Of a DNA stretch of 64,000 nt, positions 7,831 through 17,463 are shown piece after piece (the first letter of the stretch is position 1; the number at the start of each line of letters is the position of its first letter). The stretch spans positions 186,001 through 250,000 of the forward strand of contig CAMIIO010000002.1 in NCBI GenBank assembly GCA_946221065.1, in the 5' to 3' direction. Source of the DNA: an uncultured Rothia sp. (lineage in GTDB: Bacteria; Actinomycetota; Actinomycetes; Actinomycetales; Micrococcaceae). The notes beneath the pieces were generated by a model, which was given only the letters and a program-made list of their open reading frames with translations, was not told where the DNA came from and made no database searches. A program made the position numbers and the translations under genes.

Positions 7831-9902
7831 CGGTCATAGGTTTTGAGCTCTAACGCTTCGCCCCGATTTTTCTTGGCTAATTGGATGGTGTACTGCACCA
7901 GGTACACCCCTAGCACCACCCCGGACGCTAGAGCCGTAATGCTGGCAAAAGCATTGATAAGTGCGGTAATTCCCATCGCCGGATCCGGATCCACCACCAC
8001 CGAATACAGACCGCGAAAGATTGAAAGACCGGGAAGCAACGGCATAATTCCAGGAATATAGAAATTCTTCTGCGGCGCATGGGTTGAGTACGCCACACTG
8101 GCGGCTATCACGCCAATAGTAAATGCGCCCATCGCCGCACCAAATAAACTACCATTGTCCCCCAGCAGTTGCTTAAAGAAATAGTAGGAGATTTGCCCGC
8201 CGGCAGCCACAGGAATCATCCACCAGGCATTGCGCAGGGTGCCCTGCGACGAAAGGGCCACAAACATACTTCCAATGGTCATTCCCGCAATAGATAGCCA
8301 AAGTGGCGGCGGGGAGAACACCGTCTGCTGGATATCAATAGTGGCCGCATTAAAGTAGCTCATAATGGTCAGCGAGGTAGCAATACCTACCACAATGCCC
8401 AAAAATTCTAAACCAATGGACACGAACTTCCCTGCCGCCGTTAGCGGGTATCCGGTGAGAGCGTCTTGCCCCGCGGAGATTAGCGCCGACGTCGGTAAGA
8501 AAATGAGCAGACCCGCCGCCACAATGTGCGGGGCGGAGACAAAAAACCCTAAATCCGTGGCAAAGGATTTTTCGTGGCTCATATAGAGCGCGCCGGCAGT
8601 AACTACTCCGGAGCTAATAGCCATCGAAAAGAAACTGGGAAGGTTGAGTTTGCTACCCAAACCCACACTGTAGAGAGCAAGCCCGGAAACAACCATCGCC
8701 ACCACGGCGGCGCGCCAGCTGGCGCCTAAACCAACAGTGAAGAATCCCACGCACAATAGCTCAAAGATACGAATAGCCAGGGGGGAATACTTCTTCTTTG
8801 AGCTCGTAATCTCTTTGAGCCTGCGCTCGGCGTCTTGCTGGTCAAGGCCTTCTTCCGTAATGCTGTGAATTAATCTATAAATCTCTTCCAGCGAAGCATA
8901 GTTGATAGACATCGAGCGCACCACGCGCACTACCGTATGGCTAAATCTTTCCCTCAGCGCCGCACTTCCGGCAGGGTTATACAGCTGATCCGCGCTGGTA
9001 GCGTTAGCCGGATCGGACACATAGTTAATGATGACCGACTGACTGGTGACATTCACTTCGACGTCGTCCAGCCCGTAGGTGGAGCAGATCGCCACAATCG
9101 CCGAATCAACGTCCATGGTGTCCGCCCCAAAGTGAAACATGGTTTCAGCAAGTCGAACGGTAAAGTTCAGGACATTTCGAGCCTGCTCTTTTTCCTGGAC
9201 AAAACGGGCACGATCGCGTTGCGCGGCAAGGATGAACTGGCGTTGCGCTACCCGAGCAATCCCCCGGATGGGTTGCGTGAGGGTGTTATTTGCACTCACA
9301 AAAGATTTCAGAGAAGTGCTCAGTCGGCGTCGCGACGGCGTGGGCTTAGCGGTATATTCCTTCAGAGGAATATTATGGGTGCGGGGAGAAGCAGAAGGAT
9401 ACACCGGAGGCTGCGCGCTAGTTTCCGCCACCGGAGCTTCCCTCGCGTCCTCATGCTCATCGTGAGAGAATACCGGTGCGCCCCATGGCCCTGCCGCGCC
9501 AAACGGATCCGACTCAGAAGACGTTAGTTTAGCCCGCAACGAAGGGTCACTAATCTGCTCAGGATGAATTGCAGGAAAAGCCTGCGGATAGCTAGCCGTT
9601 ACCGGCACAGCAGAAGGCTTCTCCGGTTCAACAGCCGGCTCTACCGCTCCAAAGCTATTCGGTACAGAAGATAACGAACCACCAAAAACATCCGTTTCAG
9701 CGGCTCCTGCCTCCGCACGATGGTTAGTCCCCGTTCCCTGATGAGAAAGTGGCTGAACAACGGTATCGCCAAATCCAGGCAGAGACGCCGGCGCGCCAAA
9801 TGCACCGCCGTCAGCCCCACAAAGGTCCTCCTCCCCAGAAGCCTGTTCAAAAGCTGAAGGGCAACTACCCCGCTGCCGATTCTCCACAGAATCTAGTGGC
9901 AC
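7827..9902 (-). CDS. ThrE-type threonine/serine exporter with long disordered N-terminus
   Basis: A protein of about 691 residues. The first 190 or so are low-complexity, rich in Pro, Ala, Ser and acidic residues, and probably disordered. Then comes a soluble ThrE (DUF1212) domain (V-R-L-A-E-T-M-F-H-F-G-A-D-T-M-D-V-D, then C-S-T-Y-G-L-D-D-V-E-V-N) and about ten membrane helices in two sets, the second resembling DUF3815. ThrE of Corynebacterium exports threonine and serine with proton force; the substrate here is inferred from that family. A TTG at 9905 and a GTG at 9902 both follow GAGGAGG; the GTG has the better spacing. It lies 36 bases downstream of a second ThrE-like gene and is probably co-transcribed with it. 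Confidence 0.85.
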   Translation of the reverse strand: MPLDSVENRQRGSCPSAFEQASGEEDLCGADGGAFGAPASLPGFGDTVVQPLSHQGTGTNHRAEAGAAETDVFGGSLSSVPNSFGAVEPAVEPEKPSAVPVTASYPQAFPAIHPEQISDPSLRAKLTSSESDPFGAAGPWGAPVFSHDEHEDAREAPVAETSAQPPVYPSASPRTHNIPLKEYTAKPTPSRRRLSTSLKSFVSANNTLTQPIRGIARVAQRQFILAAQRDRARFVQEKEQARNVLNFTVRLAETMFHFGADTMDVDSAIVAICSTYGLDDVEVNVTSQSVIINYVSDPANATSADQLYNPAGSAALRERFSHTVVRVVRSMSINYASLEEIYRLIHSITEEGLDQQDAERRLKEITSSKKKYSPLAIRIFELLCVGFFTVGLGASWRAAVVAMVVSGLALYSVGLGSKLNLPSFFSMAISSGVVTAGALYMSHEKSFATDLGFFVSAPHIVAAGLLIFLPTSALISAGQDALTGYPLTAAGKFVSIGLEFLGIVVGIATSLTIMSYFNAATIDIQQTVFSPPPLWLSIAGMTIGSMFVALSSQGTLRNAWWMIPVAAGGQISYYFFKQLLGDNGSLFGAAMGAFTIGVIAASVAYSTHAPQKNFYIPGIMPLLPGLSIFRGLYSVVVDPDPAMGITALINAFASITALASGVVLGVYLVQYTIQLAKKNRGEALELKTYDR

Positions 9903-9938
9903 CAACGCACCTCCTCACTCACACCCAAAATACTCATT

Positions 9939-11627
9939 TTAACGACGAACCAGAGGAACCTGCGTGGTCAGAGGTACTGCCTCCAACTCCCGCTCACGAA
10001 CAAAACGTTGCAAAAGATGTTGCATCACAACACCGCCCACCACAACGCCTGCTCCCATCGAAAAAATAACGGTGGCAGCCGTCAACAAACTAGAGGCACC
10101 AGATACACCGCCGCCAAGCGTCATCGACTGAAACATTCCCCGAAAAAAAGAAAGACCAGGCAATAAAAACGTTAAAGAAGGCACCATGAAAATCAGCGCA
10201 GGTGCCTGAATACGATACGCAACCCAGGTACCTAACATTCCCACTACTACGGCAGAAAGTACCGTAGCGGTACGTTCAGTGTGGGCACCCAGCAACCACA
10301 GCACCCCGTTATGCACAGCAATCGCACAACTGGTCATCCCAAAAATCCACGGAAGCATCCTCGGCCGAGCCAAATACATGACGGCAATTGCCAACGAAGC
10401 AATCACCATAAACACATAATTCTTACCCGTCCCGGCAGGATGAAATACCTCGTCTTGCACCATCAAGATATCCCCGGTAAAAAGATACAGAGCAACTAAA
10501 GCCGAAGAAAACCCCACCACAATCCCCAGCAGAGAAAGACCGGTAGAAACAAACTTCCCTGCCGCCGTCAACGGGTACCCAGAAAGCGCATCCCGAATAG
10601 TAGAAACCATGCGGGAAGTGGGCAACAAAATGATTAAACCCGCGGCAACAATATACTGCGCCGTGAAATTTATCCCGGGCGCCTCCACAATTTTCCCCAG
10701 TCTTTCCACCGAAATCCCGGCAAAAGTAATGAGTGCGGCGCCAAAAGCCATATTAAAGAAATTAGGTAACCCCAGATGGGCAACCGCACGATCTGCACCA
10801 TAAATGATGGCAAACACCGTCCCGGCAATGCCCGCTGAAAGCCAAGCGCCACCCAGCGCCACCGTCAAAGCAGCGGCCGTCACAAAATTAGCCAATAATA
10901 AAATCAGTGGGGAATACGGCTTTGAGGTGCGAAAGATTCGCTCTAATCGTCGGGTGGCACGTTCTCGGCTCAACCTTCGGTGCGTAATGTCGCTAATTAG
11001 CCGGTATGTATCTTCTAAACCCGTAAAATTCTCGGACCAGGTGCGCACCACGCGCATCACTGTATAACTATTCTCGTCATCGGCAAAACCGGAGGCACGA
11101 GCCTCTCCTGTGACCGCACCGCCAGATCGATGATCCGGTGCTTCATCAAGATCCATCACGTAGTTGATAATCACCGACTGGCTAGTAATCTCAATCTCCA
11201 CATCATCTAGCCCATACGCCGCGCATACACTCACCAACGCCGATTCCACATCCAGCGTATCGGCCCCAAACTGAATCAGCGCCTCCCCCAGCCCCAAGGC
11301 AAAATCTAGGGTATGGTGGATTTCCTCCATCTCCTGCAGACGGTCCCGCCGTTGCCTGTGCGCATTCAGCACAAACTGCTTCTGTGCCAGCCGTTCAACG
11401 CCACGCACGGGCTGGGTCAAAGACTGCTCAGTTCGCACTAAAGACCGCAAAGAATCTCGAACGCTCGGACGAGAAGCAGGAACCACTTTCAACAATGTGG
11501 TAGTAGGAACCGTAGCTGAAGGGTAGCTCGGCGGCAACGCCCCACCTTTCGACGAGCTCGCACGCCCCTTAACCTGCGCCGCGGAGGCAATGTGCCCGGA
11601 TCCCTCGCCCCTAGACGGGTTACTCAC
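9939..11627 (-). CDS. ThrE-type threonine/serine exporter paralogue
   Basis: A 562-residue relative of the downstream ThrE-like protein. It has a shorter leader (about 90 residues) before the same soluble domain (L-G-L-G-E-A-L-I-Q-F-G-A-D-T-L-D-V-E and C-A-A-Y-G-L-D-D-V-E-I-E) and about ten membrane helices. Both copies share S-G-Y-P-L-T-A-A-G-K-F-V-S and L-P-G-L-S-x-F-R-G near the ends of the two membrane sets, so they arose by duplication and have since diverged. The GTG start at 11627 has GGAGG nine bases upstream. It is first of the two-gene unit. Whether the pair acts as one complex or with different substrates is not known. Confidence 0.85.
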   Translation of the reverse strand: MSNPSRGEGSGHIASAAQVKGRASSSKGGALPPSYPSATVPTTTLLKVVPASRPSVRDSLRSLVRTEQSLTQPVRGVERLAQKQFVLNAHRQRRDRLQEMEEIHHTLDFALGLGEALIQFGADTLDVESALVSVCAAYGLDDVEIEITSQSVIINYVMDLDEAPDHRSGGAVTGEARASGFADDENSYTVMRVVRTWSENFTGLEDTYRLISDITHRRLSRERATRRLERIFRTSKPYSPLILLLANFVTAAALTVALGGAWLSAGIAGTVFAIIYGADRAVAHLGLPNFFNMAFGAALITFAGISVERLGKIVEAPGINFTAQYIVAAGLIILLPTSRMVSTIRDALSGYPLTAAGKFVSTGLSLLGIVVGFSSALVALYLFTGDILMVQDEVFHPAGTGKNYVFMVIASLAIAVMYLARPRMLPWIFGMTSCAIAVHNGVLWLLGAHTERTATVLSAVVVGMLGTWVAYRIQAPALIFMVPSLTFLLPGLSFFRGMFQSMTLGGGVSGASSLLTAATVIFSMGAGVVVGGVVMQHLLQRFVRERELEAVPLTTQVPLVRR

Positions 11628-11763
11628 GCGCCATCACCTCCGCAGTACAGCTAACCTAACGTTATGCTCAGAAACATTTGTTTAAAGAATCATGATGATT
11701 CCAAGATACCCGCCAGCGCTTGATAAAACGTTAACGATCTCTGAGATTTATACCAAAGAACTG

Positions 11764-12873
11764 TTAGTAGAACGGCTGCCCGGTTTTACGAACCCACAGC
11801 CCGCGCAAAACCTTCTCCGCCAGACGGTTCCACACCTGGTACTTTGCCGGAGAAAGTACCTGATCCCACACGCCCACATAATCAATAACCTCTTTAGTGA
11901 AAGAGGTTTTGAACAGACCCAGCCCGTAATAGTGGTGGTCTTTATTCTTCAACTGATCCTTAGGCGGGGTGCCACAGAAATCATAAGACTTAATCCCAAA
12001 CTCTTTCATCAAATCAGTTAGCGCGGTCCACTGCACCTGGTGAGAGTCACCGTACTGCTTACGGCGAGGCTTCGAACCGCCGTCCTTATACGTGCCCTTA
12101 TCGCCGTAGCGAATCACGTACGCGCCCACAGAGGGTTCGCCGTCTTCATAAGTGAAGTAGAGGCGCCCCTGCCCGGAGTTTTCAAAGGTGGTCCAAAAAT
12201 CGCGGTAGTAGTCATAAGAACGCAAATGCACATTAGCTGTGCCCTGCCCCACGGTGTCCATCAGGGCGTACATCTTCTTCATATTCTCTTCGGTGAGTTC
12301 CACTCGCTCTACCTCGCACCCCTCACGGGCAGAACGACGCACGGCGTTACGTCCGCGTGAGTGGAGGGACTTTAGCACCTCTTCTTCGGACTTGTCGGTG
12401 TCCAAGATAGCGGTGGAGTCATTAGGCTGAATATTAAAGGACTTCTTCAAACCTGCCTTAGCCAGCAGAGCGCTAGTCTGCGCGTCGGCAAGAATATCCG
12501 GCTCAATTTTGATTAAGAATACGCCGAGCTTATTTTCTTCAATAAACTTTTTGTTCGCCTCTAAGATCGCCGGGATCTCTTCTGCAGTATGAACATCCGG
12601 CCCCTTAATCATGTACCAAACTTTACCCAAAGTGGGTACGTTCTTCTCCAAGATGAGGTTGTAGCTGGTGAACGAAGCGGACTTTCCTTCCAGCACGGTA
12701 GTGCCTTCGTAGACTAGGTGCAGTGGCTTCCAACCGTGTTTTGCCTTCACAGAGGCGAACGACGCCGACTGTAACAGGTTGCCGCCGTTGGGATTAGCAA
12801 TCACGTGATTATCCCAGGTGCGGATTTCTTCTTCTGTAGCGAAGCGTGCTTTAAACTCTCGCAAGGCCCTCAT
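11764..12873 (-). CDS. FemX/FemAB-type peptidoglycan bridge peptidyltransferase
   Basis: A 369-residue cytoplasmic, membrane-associated enzyme of the FemABX family. These use aminoacyl-tRNA to add the first or later amino acids of the peptidoglycan cross-bridge to lipid II. The two GNAT-like halves are recognisable: N-terminal W-D-N-H-V-I-A-N-P-N-G-G-N-L-L-Q-S and F-A-S-V-K-A-K-H-G-W, then L-H-S-R-G-R-N-A-V-R-R-S and the C-terminal Y-K-D-G-G-S-K-P-R-R, Q-W-T-A-L, Y-D-F-C-G-T-P-P. Which residue it adds cannot be read from the sequence. GGAAG lies directly upstream of the ATG. It stands alone, with the ptsH terminator region upstream. Confidence 0.85.
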   Translation of the reverse strand: MRALREFKARFATEEEIRTWDNHVIANPNGGNLLQSASFASVKAKHGWKPLHLVYEGTTVLEGKSASFTSYNLILEKNVPTLGKVWYMIKGPDVHTAEEIPAILEANKKFIEENKLGVFLIKIEPDILADAQTSALLAKAGLKKSFNIQPNDSTAILDTDKSEEEVLKSLHSRGRNAVRRSAREGCEVERVELTEENMKKMYALMDTVGQGTANVHLRSYDYYRDFWTTFENSGQGRLYFTYEDGEPSVGAYVIRYGDKGTYKDGGSKPRRKQYGDSHQVQWTALTDLMKEFGIKSYDFCGTPPKDQLKNKDHHYYGLGLFKTSFTKEVIDYVGVWDQVLSPAKYQVWNRLAEKVLRGLWVRKTGQPFY

Positions 12874-13114
12874 CTTCCAGCAGTACGCGGTATTCCGCGG
12901 TGGTAATGGTTAAGTTTTTTCTGTTGTATCAGTCTAACGAGGTGGACGCGGTGAGGATAGTTTGCGCGCGGGGCAGAAGCAAGACTTCGGCTCTTTGGGG
13001 TACAAGAGAGGACACGCAAAAAGGGTTTTGCGTCTTTAAAGTTTGTGTATTTAAGGGTAGAAACTCGGTTAGTTTCGATCCTTAAATGCACAAACCTCAG
13101 TTACTTGCCCACTA

Positions 13115-13146
13115 AAAAGACCTCGCCCACCCGGACGAGGTCTTTT
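13115..13146 (-). terminator. Intrinsic terminator of ptsH
   Basis: An 11-base stem, AAAAGACCTCG and CGAGGTCTTTT, with a ten-base loop. On the minus strand it begins 21 bases after the ptsH stop and ends in a T run, a standard intrinsic terminator. Confidence 0.85.
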
Positions 13147-13166
13147 GCTATCTACGAGCCAACTAA

Positions 13167-13445
13167 TTATTCGGCGTCGTGATCGGTCTCAAGAATCTTC
13201 ACGAGAGTATCGAGAGCCTCTTCAGCACCCTCACCCTCTGCGCGAAGAACAACCTTATCGCCGTGCTTAGCGCCCAGGGACATCAGCGAAAGAATCGACG
13301 CTGCATCCATAGCCTCGTCTGCGGGCTCACCCTCAGCAGCAATGGTGACCTCAACGGGCAGGTCGCCGGCAGCTTCAGCGAAAATCGCTGCGGGACGGGC
13401 GTGCAAGCCAACACGGCTCGCAATAGTGGCAATACGTTCTGCCAT
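13167..13445 (-). CDS. ptsH: Phosphocarrier protein HPr
   Basis: A 92-residue sugar phosphotransferase carrier that passes phosphate from enzyme I to the IIA domain. The active-site region S-R-V-G-L-H-A-R-P-A-A (His about residue 14) and the S-I-L-S-L-M-S-L-G segment around the regulatory Ser position are present. The ATG at 13445 has AAGGAG six bases upstream; a longer frame extending to 13532 lacks homology and is rejected. It follows ptsI by 104 bases in the same direction and is closed by the terminator at 13115-13146. The acidic C-terminal tail is ordinary for actinobacteria. Confidence 0.95.
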   Translation of the reverse strand: MAERIATIASRVGLHARPAAIFAEAAGDLPVEVTIAAEGEPADEAMDAASILSLMSLGAKHGDKVVLRAEGEGAEEALDTLVKILETDHDAE

Positions 13446-13549
13446 GATGTTCTCCTTGAATAGAGTGGCGGAAGGGTTCTTCCTACCTACGATTCTAAAG
13501 GAGTTCCAGCACCATGTACCGCACCGGAACACCCTTGTTTACTGATAAC

Positions 13550-15247
13550 TTAAAGTCCCAGCTGGTCCAAAATGGGTAGCTCTTCACGTGCCGCGGCCAT
13601 AGCCTCGGCAGAGGAAATCTGAGAGAGAGCCTTCACAGCAATCTGCTGAGCCTTCTCCTTAGTTACCGACTTCAGCACCGCAGAGACGGCCGCAATAGCA
13701 CCGGCGTTCATGGACAGCGTATCAACGCCCAAGCCCACCAAAACTACTGCCAGGGCAGGGTCTGCCGCGGCTTCACCACATACCGAAACGTACTTCTTCA
13801 CACCGTGATTCACAGAAGCCTTTTGCGCTCCCTCGACGGTTAGCTTAATCATCTTCAACACGGCAGGCTGCCAGGGGTTGTTCAGATGAGCCAAATCGCC
13901 CAGCAGACGGTCAGCTGCCATGGTGTACTGGGTGAGGTCGTTCGTTCCGATGGATACGAAGTCCACCTCGCCCAAAATAGCCTCGGCGTTGACGGCGGCG
14001 GCGGGTGTTTCTACCATCACGCCGTGCATTTTAATACCCACTTCATCCAGCATGTTCTTGAAGGCGCGCGCTTCGGAGGTGGTGGATACCATCGGAGCCA
14101 TCACCCAAATATCGGCGTCGGATCCTTCAGCTGCCTTGTTGATTGCCTCAAGCTGGCGGGTTAGTACGCCGGGAACGGTCCAGTCGGTGCGGAAACCGCG
14201 CACGCCCAGGGCGGGGTTCTCCTCTTCCTTGACGTTGAGGAAGGGAAGGGGCTTATCCGCGCCGGCGTCCAGGGTACGAACCACAATATGCTTTCCGGGG
14301 AATGCGTCAAAGACTGCCTTGTAGCTCTCCGCCTGAGTCTCTACCGAAGGCTCGGAATCATTACCCAAGAAACCAAACTCGGTGCGGAGCAAGCCCACGC
14401 CCTCGGCCTGTAGCTGGGCTGCCTTCTCGGCAGATTTACCGTCACCCACGTTCGCATAGAGCGGCACCGAAGTACCGTCTGCCAGCATGCCCGCGCCCTC
14501 AAAGGCGGGCAGGGGCATCCGGTTGGCATACGTCTCAGCGGCCTCACGCTGTTCATCGCCGGGTTCGGTATCGACGACGCCGGCGTTGGAGTCCACGTAC
14601 ACCATGGTGCCGTTAGGAATCTCGGTAACGCCCTTGGCTGCAACGATGGCGGGCAAGCCCAGTCCGCGAGCCAAGATAGCGGTGTGTGCCTGGGGGCCGC
14701 CGTCGGAGGTAATCAGTGCAATAACCTGTTGCGGATTCAAGGTAGCGGTATCTGCCGGAGCTAGATCGGTTGCTGCCAGGATGAACGGTTCGTTAGCTAC
14801 CGGAATGCCGGGAGCCTGCTGGCCGGTGAGTTCGGCAACGATGCGAGCGCGCACGTCCTGAATATCGGTGACGCGCTCTGCCATGTAGCCGCCCAGGGCA
14901 ACCATCTGCTGAGCGAAGTCGCTTGCGGCTTCCCAGATAGCGCGCTCGGGAGCCATATTCTGCTTCTCCACGAGCTTCTTGGCGCCCTTGAGGAGCGCAC
15001 GGTCGGTTGCCATCTGCGAGGTAGACTTCAGCACAGCCTTACCGTCGCGGCCCGCGTTCTCGGCGCGTTCTAGCAGGTTAGCCTTGACCGATTCTGCCGC
15101 TGCCTGAATACGTGCGGAAGCAGATTCAACGGTTTCGCCCTCGGCAAGTTTTAGGCCGGCTCGGGGTTCTTTGATAGGCTCCGGCATTTGTAAAACGGGC
15201 CCGATAACGCGACCGGCATAGACGCCGACGCCCTTGTAAGTAGTCAT
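13550..15247 (-). CDS. ptsI: Phosphotransferase system enzyme I
   Basis: A 565-residue cytoplasmic enzyme that takes phosphate from phosphoenolpyruvate and gives it to HPr. The phospho-His domain has D-G-G-P-Q-A-H-T-A-I-L-A-R-G (active His near residue 185). The PEP-binding barrel has L-L-R-T-E-F-G-F-L, R-T-L-D-A-G-A-D-K-P and F-V-S-I-G-T-N-D-L-T-Q-Y-T, followed by the Cys-containing V-S-V-C-G-E-A-A. Length is normal. The ATG at 15247 has AGGAAAA upstream. It follows fruA by 68 bases and precedes ptsH, so general PTS genes here sit with the fructose genes. Confidence 0.96.
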   Translation of the reverse strand: MTTYKGVGVYAGRVIGPVLQMPEPIKEPRAGLKLAEGETVESASARIQAAAESVKANLLERAENAGRDGKAVLKSTSQMATDRALLKGAKKLVEKQNMAPERAIWEAASDFAQQMVALGGYMAERVTDIQDVRARIVAELTGQQAPGIPVANEPFILAATDLAPADTATLNPQQVIALITSDGGPQAHTAILARGLGLPAIVAAKGVTEIPNGTMVYVDSNAGVVDTEPGDEQREAAETYANRMPLPAFEGAGMLADGTSVPLYANVGDGKSAEKAAQLQAEGVGLLRTEFGFLGNDSEPSVETQAESYKAVFDAFPGKHIVVRTLDAGADKPLPFLNVKEEENPALGVRGFRTDWTVPGVLTRQLEAINKAAEGSDADIWVMAPMVSTTSEARAFKNMLDEVGIKMHGVMVETPAAAVNAEAILGEVDFVSIGTNDLTQYTMAADRLLGDLAHLNNPWQPAVLKMIKLTVEGAQKASVNHGVKKYVSVCGEAAADPALAVVLVGLGVDTLSMNAGAIAAVSAVLKSVTKEKAQQIAVKALSQISSAEAMAAAREELPILDQLGL

Positions 15248-15315
15248 ATTTTCCTAAAATCCTTACGGTGGAAAGACTCAGCGAGTCAGAGGATTGCTTG
15301 CAATATTACCTTGAA

Positions 15316-17358
15316 TTACGCAGCAACTTGCTCTGCGTCACGTTTTCTGGAGGTTGCCATTTTGAGGACGATATAAATCAGCGCAGAAACAACGGTTCCC
15401 GCAACTACCGCCACAATAAACATGGGCCAGTTATCCATCAGGGCAATCACCCAGATACCGCCGTGGGGAGCAGGGGAAGCCACGCCGGCGCCCATCGAAA
15501 TAGCGCCCGCAGTGGCGGCACCAATCATCGACGCCGGAATCACGCGCAGCGGGTCCGCGGTAGCAAACGGGATAGCACCTTCGGAAATAAAGGATGCGCC
15601 AAGTAACCAGGCAGCCTTGCCGTTTTCACGTTCGGGTTGGGTAAACATGTGCGGGCGAAGCGTGGTAGCCAAAGCCATAGCTAGCGGCGGAACCATACCG
15701 GCAATAATGACTGCCGCCATGATTTCCTTGTTCGCCTGTGTACCTTCGGCAAGACCTGCGGTAGCAAAAAGATATGCCGCCTTGTTGATAGGACCGCCAA
15801 GGTCTGCGCCCATCATTGCGCCCAGAATCAAGCCGAGCACGATGGCGGAGGTTCCGGACATGGACATCAGCCAGTTCTGCAAACCGTCCATGACCCAGGC
15901 GATAGGACCGGCAAGGATAAAGAACATCAGACCACCGGCAAAGAGGGTGGCGATGAGCGGGGTAATTACCACGGGCATCATGGACGCCAACCAGCGCGGG
16001 AGTTTAGGCAGTGAAAGCCAGTAAGCGCAGATACCGGCTAACAGACCGGCAACGATTCCGCCCAAGAATCCGCCACCGGTAGCAAGCGCCACCGAGCCGG
16101 CGATGAAGCCCGGAGCAATACCTGGACGTTGCGCCAGACCGTAGGCAATATAGGCGGCGAGCGCCGGAACCATTAGCCCCAGTCCGTACCCACCGATGGT
16201 GTGTAGCGCCGCACCCAAGTATAGGCTCATGGGCGTATCGCCGAGGTTCCAGAGGCTGGTTCCCTCCAGCACCGCGGCGGGATCGACGTCGCCTAAGTTA
16301 GGTACGGTAATCGCTTCTAACATGAAGCCCAGCGCCACGATAATACCGCCGGCTGCCACGAAGGGGATCATGTAGGAGACGCCGGTCATGAGCGCCTGGT
16401 AGATGCGCGTGCCCCAGGGTTTTCCGGTGTCGGCGGAGGGCTCTGCGGCGTCGGCACCGGTGGCGGCTGCTACGCGGCGTCCCTGCGGGTTCTCTGCCTC
16501 AGCGAGTGCCTCTTCAATCATTTTCTTGGGTTCGTCGATACCGCGCTTGACCGGGCCTTCAACGTAGGGTTTGCCGGCAAAGCGTCCGCGTTCGCGCACC
16601 GGAACGGCAACGGCGAACACGACGGCGTCGGCGTCGGCAATGTCTTTTGCGGTGAGTTTATCGCCACCGGATGAGCCCTGTGGCTCTACCTTGAAGTCGT
16701 ATCCGAGTTCTTCTGCGGCGTATTTGAGGCCGTCTGCTGCCATGTAGGTGTGGGCGATGCCGGTGGGGCAGGCGGTGACGGCAACGATCTTTTTACGCCC
16801 GGTAGGTGTCGAGGACGCGGCGGCAACCGAGCTGGCAGCCGTGGCAGGGGCAGTCTCGGCGGCAGGTGTTGCCGGGGTGTCCTTGGGTTTGGGTGATCCG
16901 TCTGCTTGTACGCCCAGGGCGTCGTTGACTAGATTTACTACTTCTTGGGAGGTTGTGGCTTCGCGTAGCGCAGCCACAAACGGCTTCTTCATCAGCGAGC
17001 GCGCCATGGTGGAGAGAATCTTTAGGTGAGTCTGGTCCGCCCCATCGGGTGCGGCAATAAAGAAAATGAGGTCTGCCGGGCCGTCTTTAGCGCCAAAGTC
17101 TACCGGCGGGTGTGGGCGCGCCATCGCCAGGGTCGGTTCGGTGACTGCTGCGGAGCGACAGTGCGGGATGGCAATGCCGCCGGGGATTCCGGTGTCGGTT
17201 TTTGACTCGCGGGCTTTGGCGTCGGCATAGAGTTGATCAAAATCTGTGGCACGTCCGGTATCAGTCACTGCTTGCGCGAGGTGCCGAATCACGTCAAAGC
17301 GGGACTCGCCAAAATCTGCGTCGAGACTGACCAAATCTGCGGTAATCACTGCAGACAT
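15316..17358 (-). CDS. fruA: PTS fructose transporter, fused IIABC
   Basis: A 680-residue fused permease that imports fructose as fructose 1-phosphate. Order: IIA (about 1-150; active His in A-I-P-H-C-R-S), a Thr/Ala-rich linker, IIB (about 188-290; active Cys in V-T-A-C-P-T-G-I-A-H-T-Y), then IIC with about ten membrane helices (from about residue 325, including G-G-F-L-G-G-I and A-D-L-G-G-P-I-N-K-A). TGAGGAG precedes the ATG at 17358. It lies 105 bases after fruK in the fruR-fruK-fruA order. Induction by fructose 1-phosphate through FruR is the usual arrangement and is inferred. Confidence 0.95.
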   Translation of the reverse strand: MSAVITADLVSLDADFGESRFDVIRHLAQAVTDTGRATDFDQLYADAKARESKTDTGIPGGIAIPHCRSAAVTEPTLAMARPHPPVDFGAKDGPADLIFFIAAPDGADQTHLKILSTMARSLMKKPFVAALREATTSQEVVNLVNDALGVQADGSPKPKDTPATPAAETAPATAASSVAAASSTPTGRKKIVAVTACPTGIAHTYMAADGLKYAAEELGYDFKVEPQGSSGGDKLTAKDIADADAVVFAVAVPVRERGRFAGKPYVEGPVKRGIDEPKKMIEEALAEAENPQGRRVAAATGADAAEPSADTGKPWGTRIYQALMTGVSYMIPFVAAGGIIVALGFMLEAITVPNLGDVDPAAVLEGTSLWNLGDTPMSLYLGAALHTIGGYGLGLMVPALAAYIAYGLAQRPGIAPGFIAGSVALATGGGFLGGIVAGLLAGICAYWLSLPKLPRWLASMMPVVITPLIATLFAGGLMFFILAGPIAWVMDGLQNWLMSMSGTSAIVLGLILGAMMGADLGGPINKAAYLFATAGLAEGTQANKEIMAAVIIAGMVPPLAMALATTLRPHMFTQPERENGKAAWLLGASFISEGAIPFATADPLRVIPASMIGAATAGAISMGAGVASPAPHGGIWVIALMDNWPMFIVAVVAGTVVSALIYIVLKMATSRKRDAEQVAA

Positions 17359-17463
17359 TTTTTCTCCTCAGAAACGGGTGCTTTTACGCTTGCCAACCAT
17401 TATTGAGTGAATGGACCCTATCTTCTGCAAGCAAGTGCACCTTTGGGCATGTGATAGGTAAAT

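Noticed and set aside
12900..13091. Short frames on both strands between the FemX-like gene and ptsH
   Set aside because: No ribosome sites and no family resemblance; the region fits a promoter and spacer.
15422..16024. A 200-codon plus-strand open frame opposite fruA
   Set aside because: Shadow of the fruA coding sequence; low-complexity translation without recognisable features.
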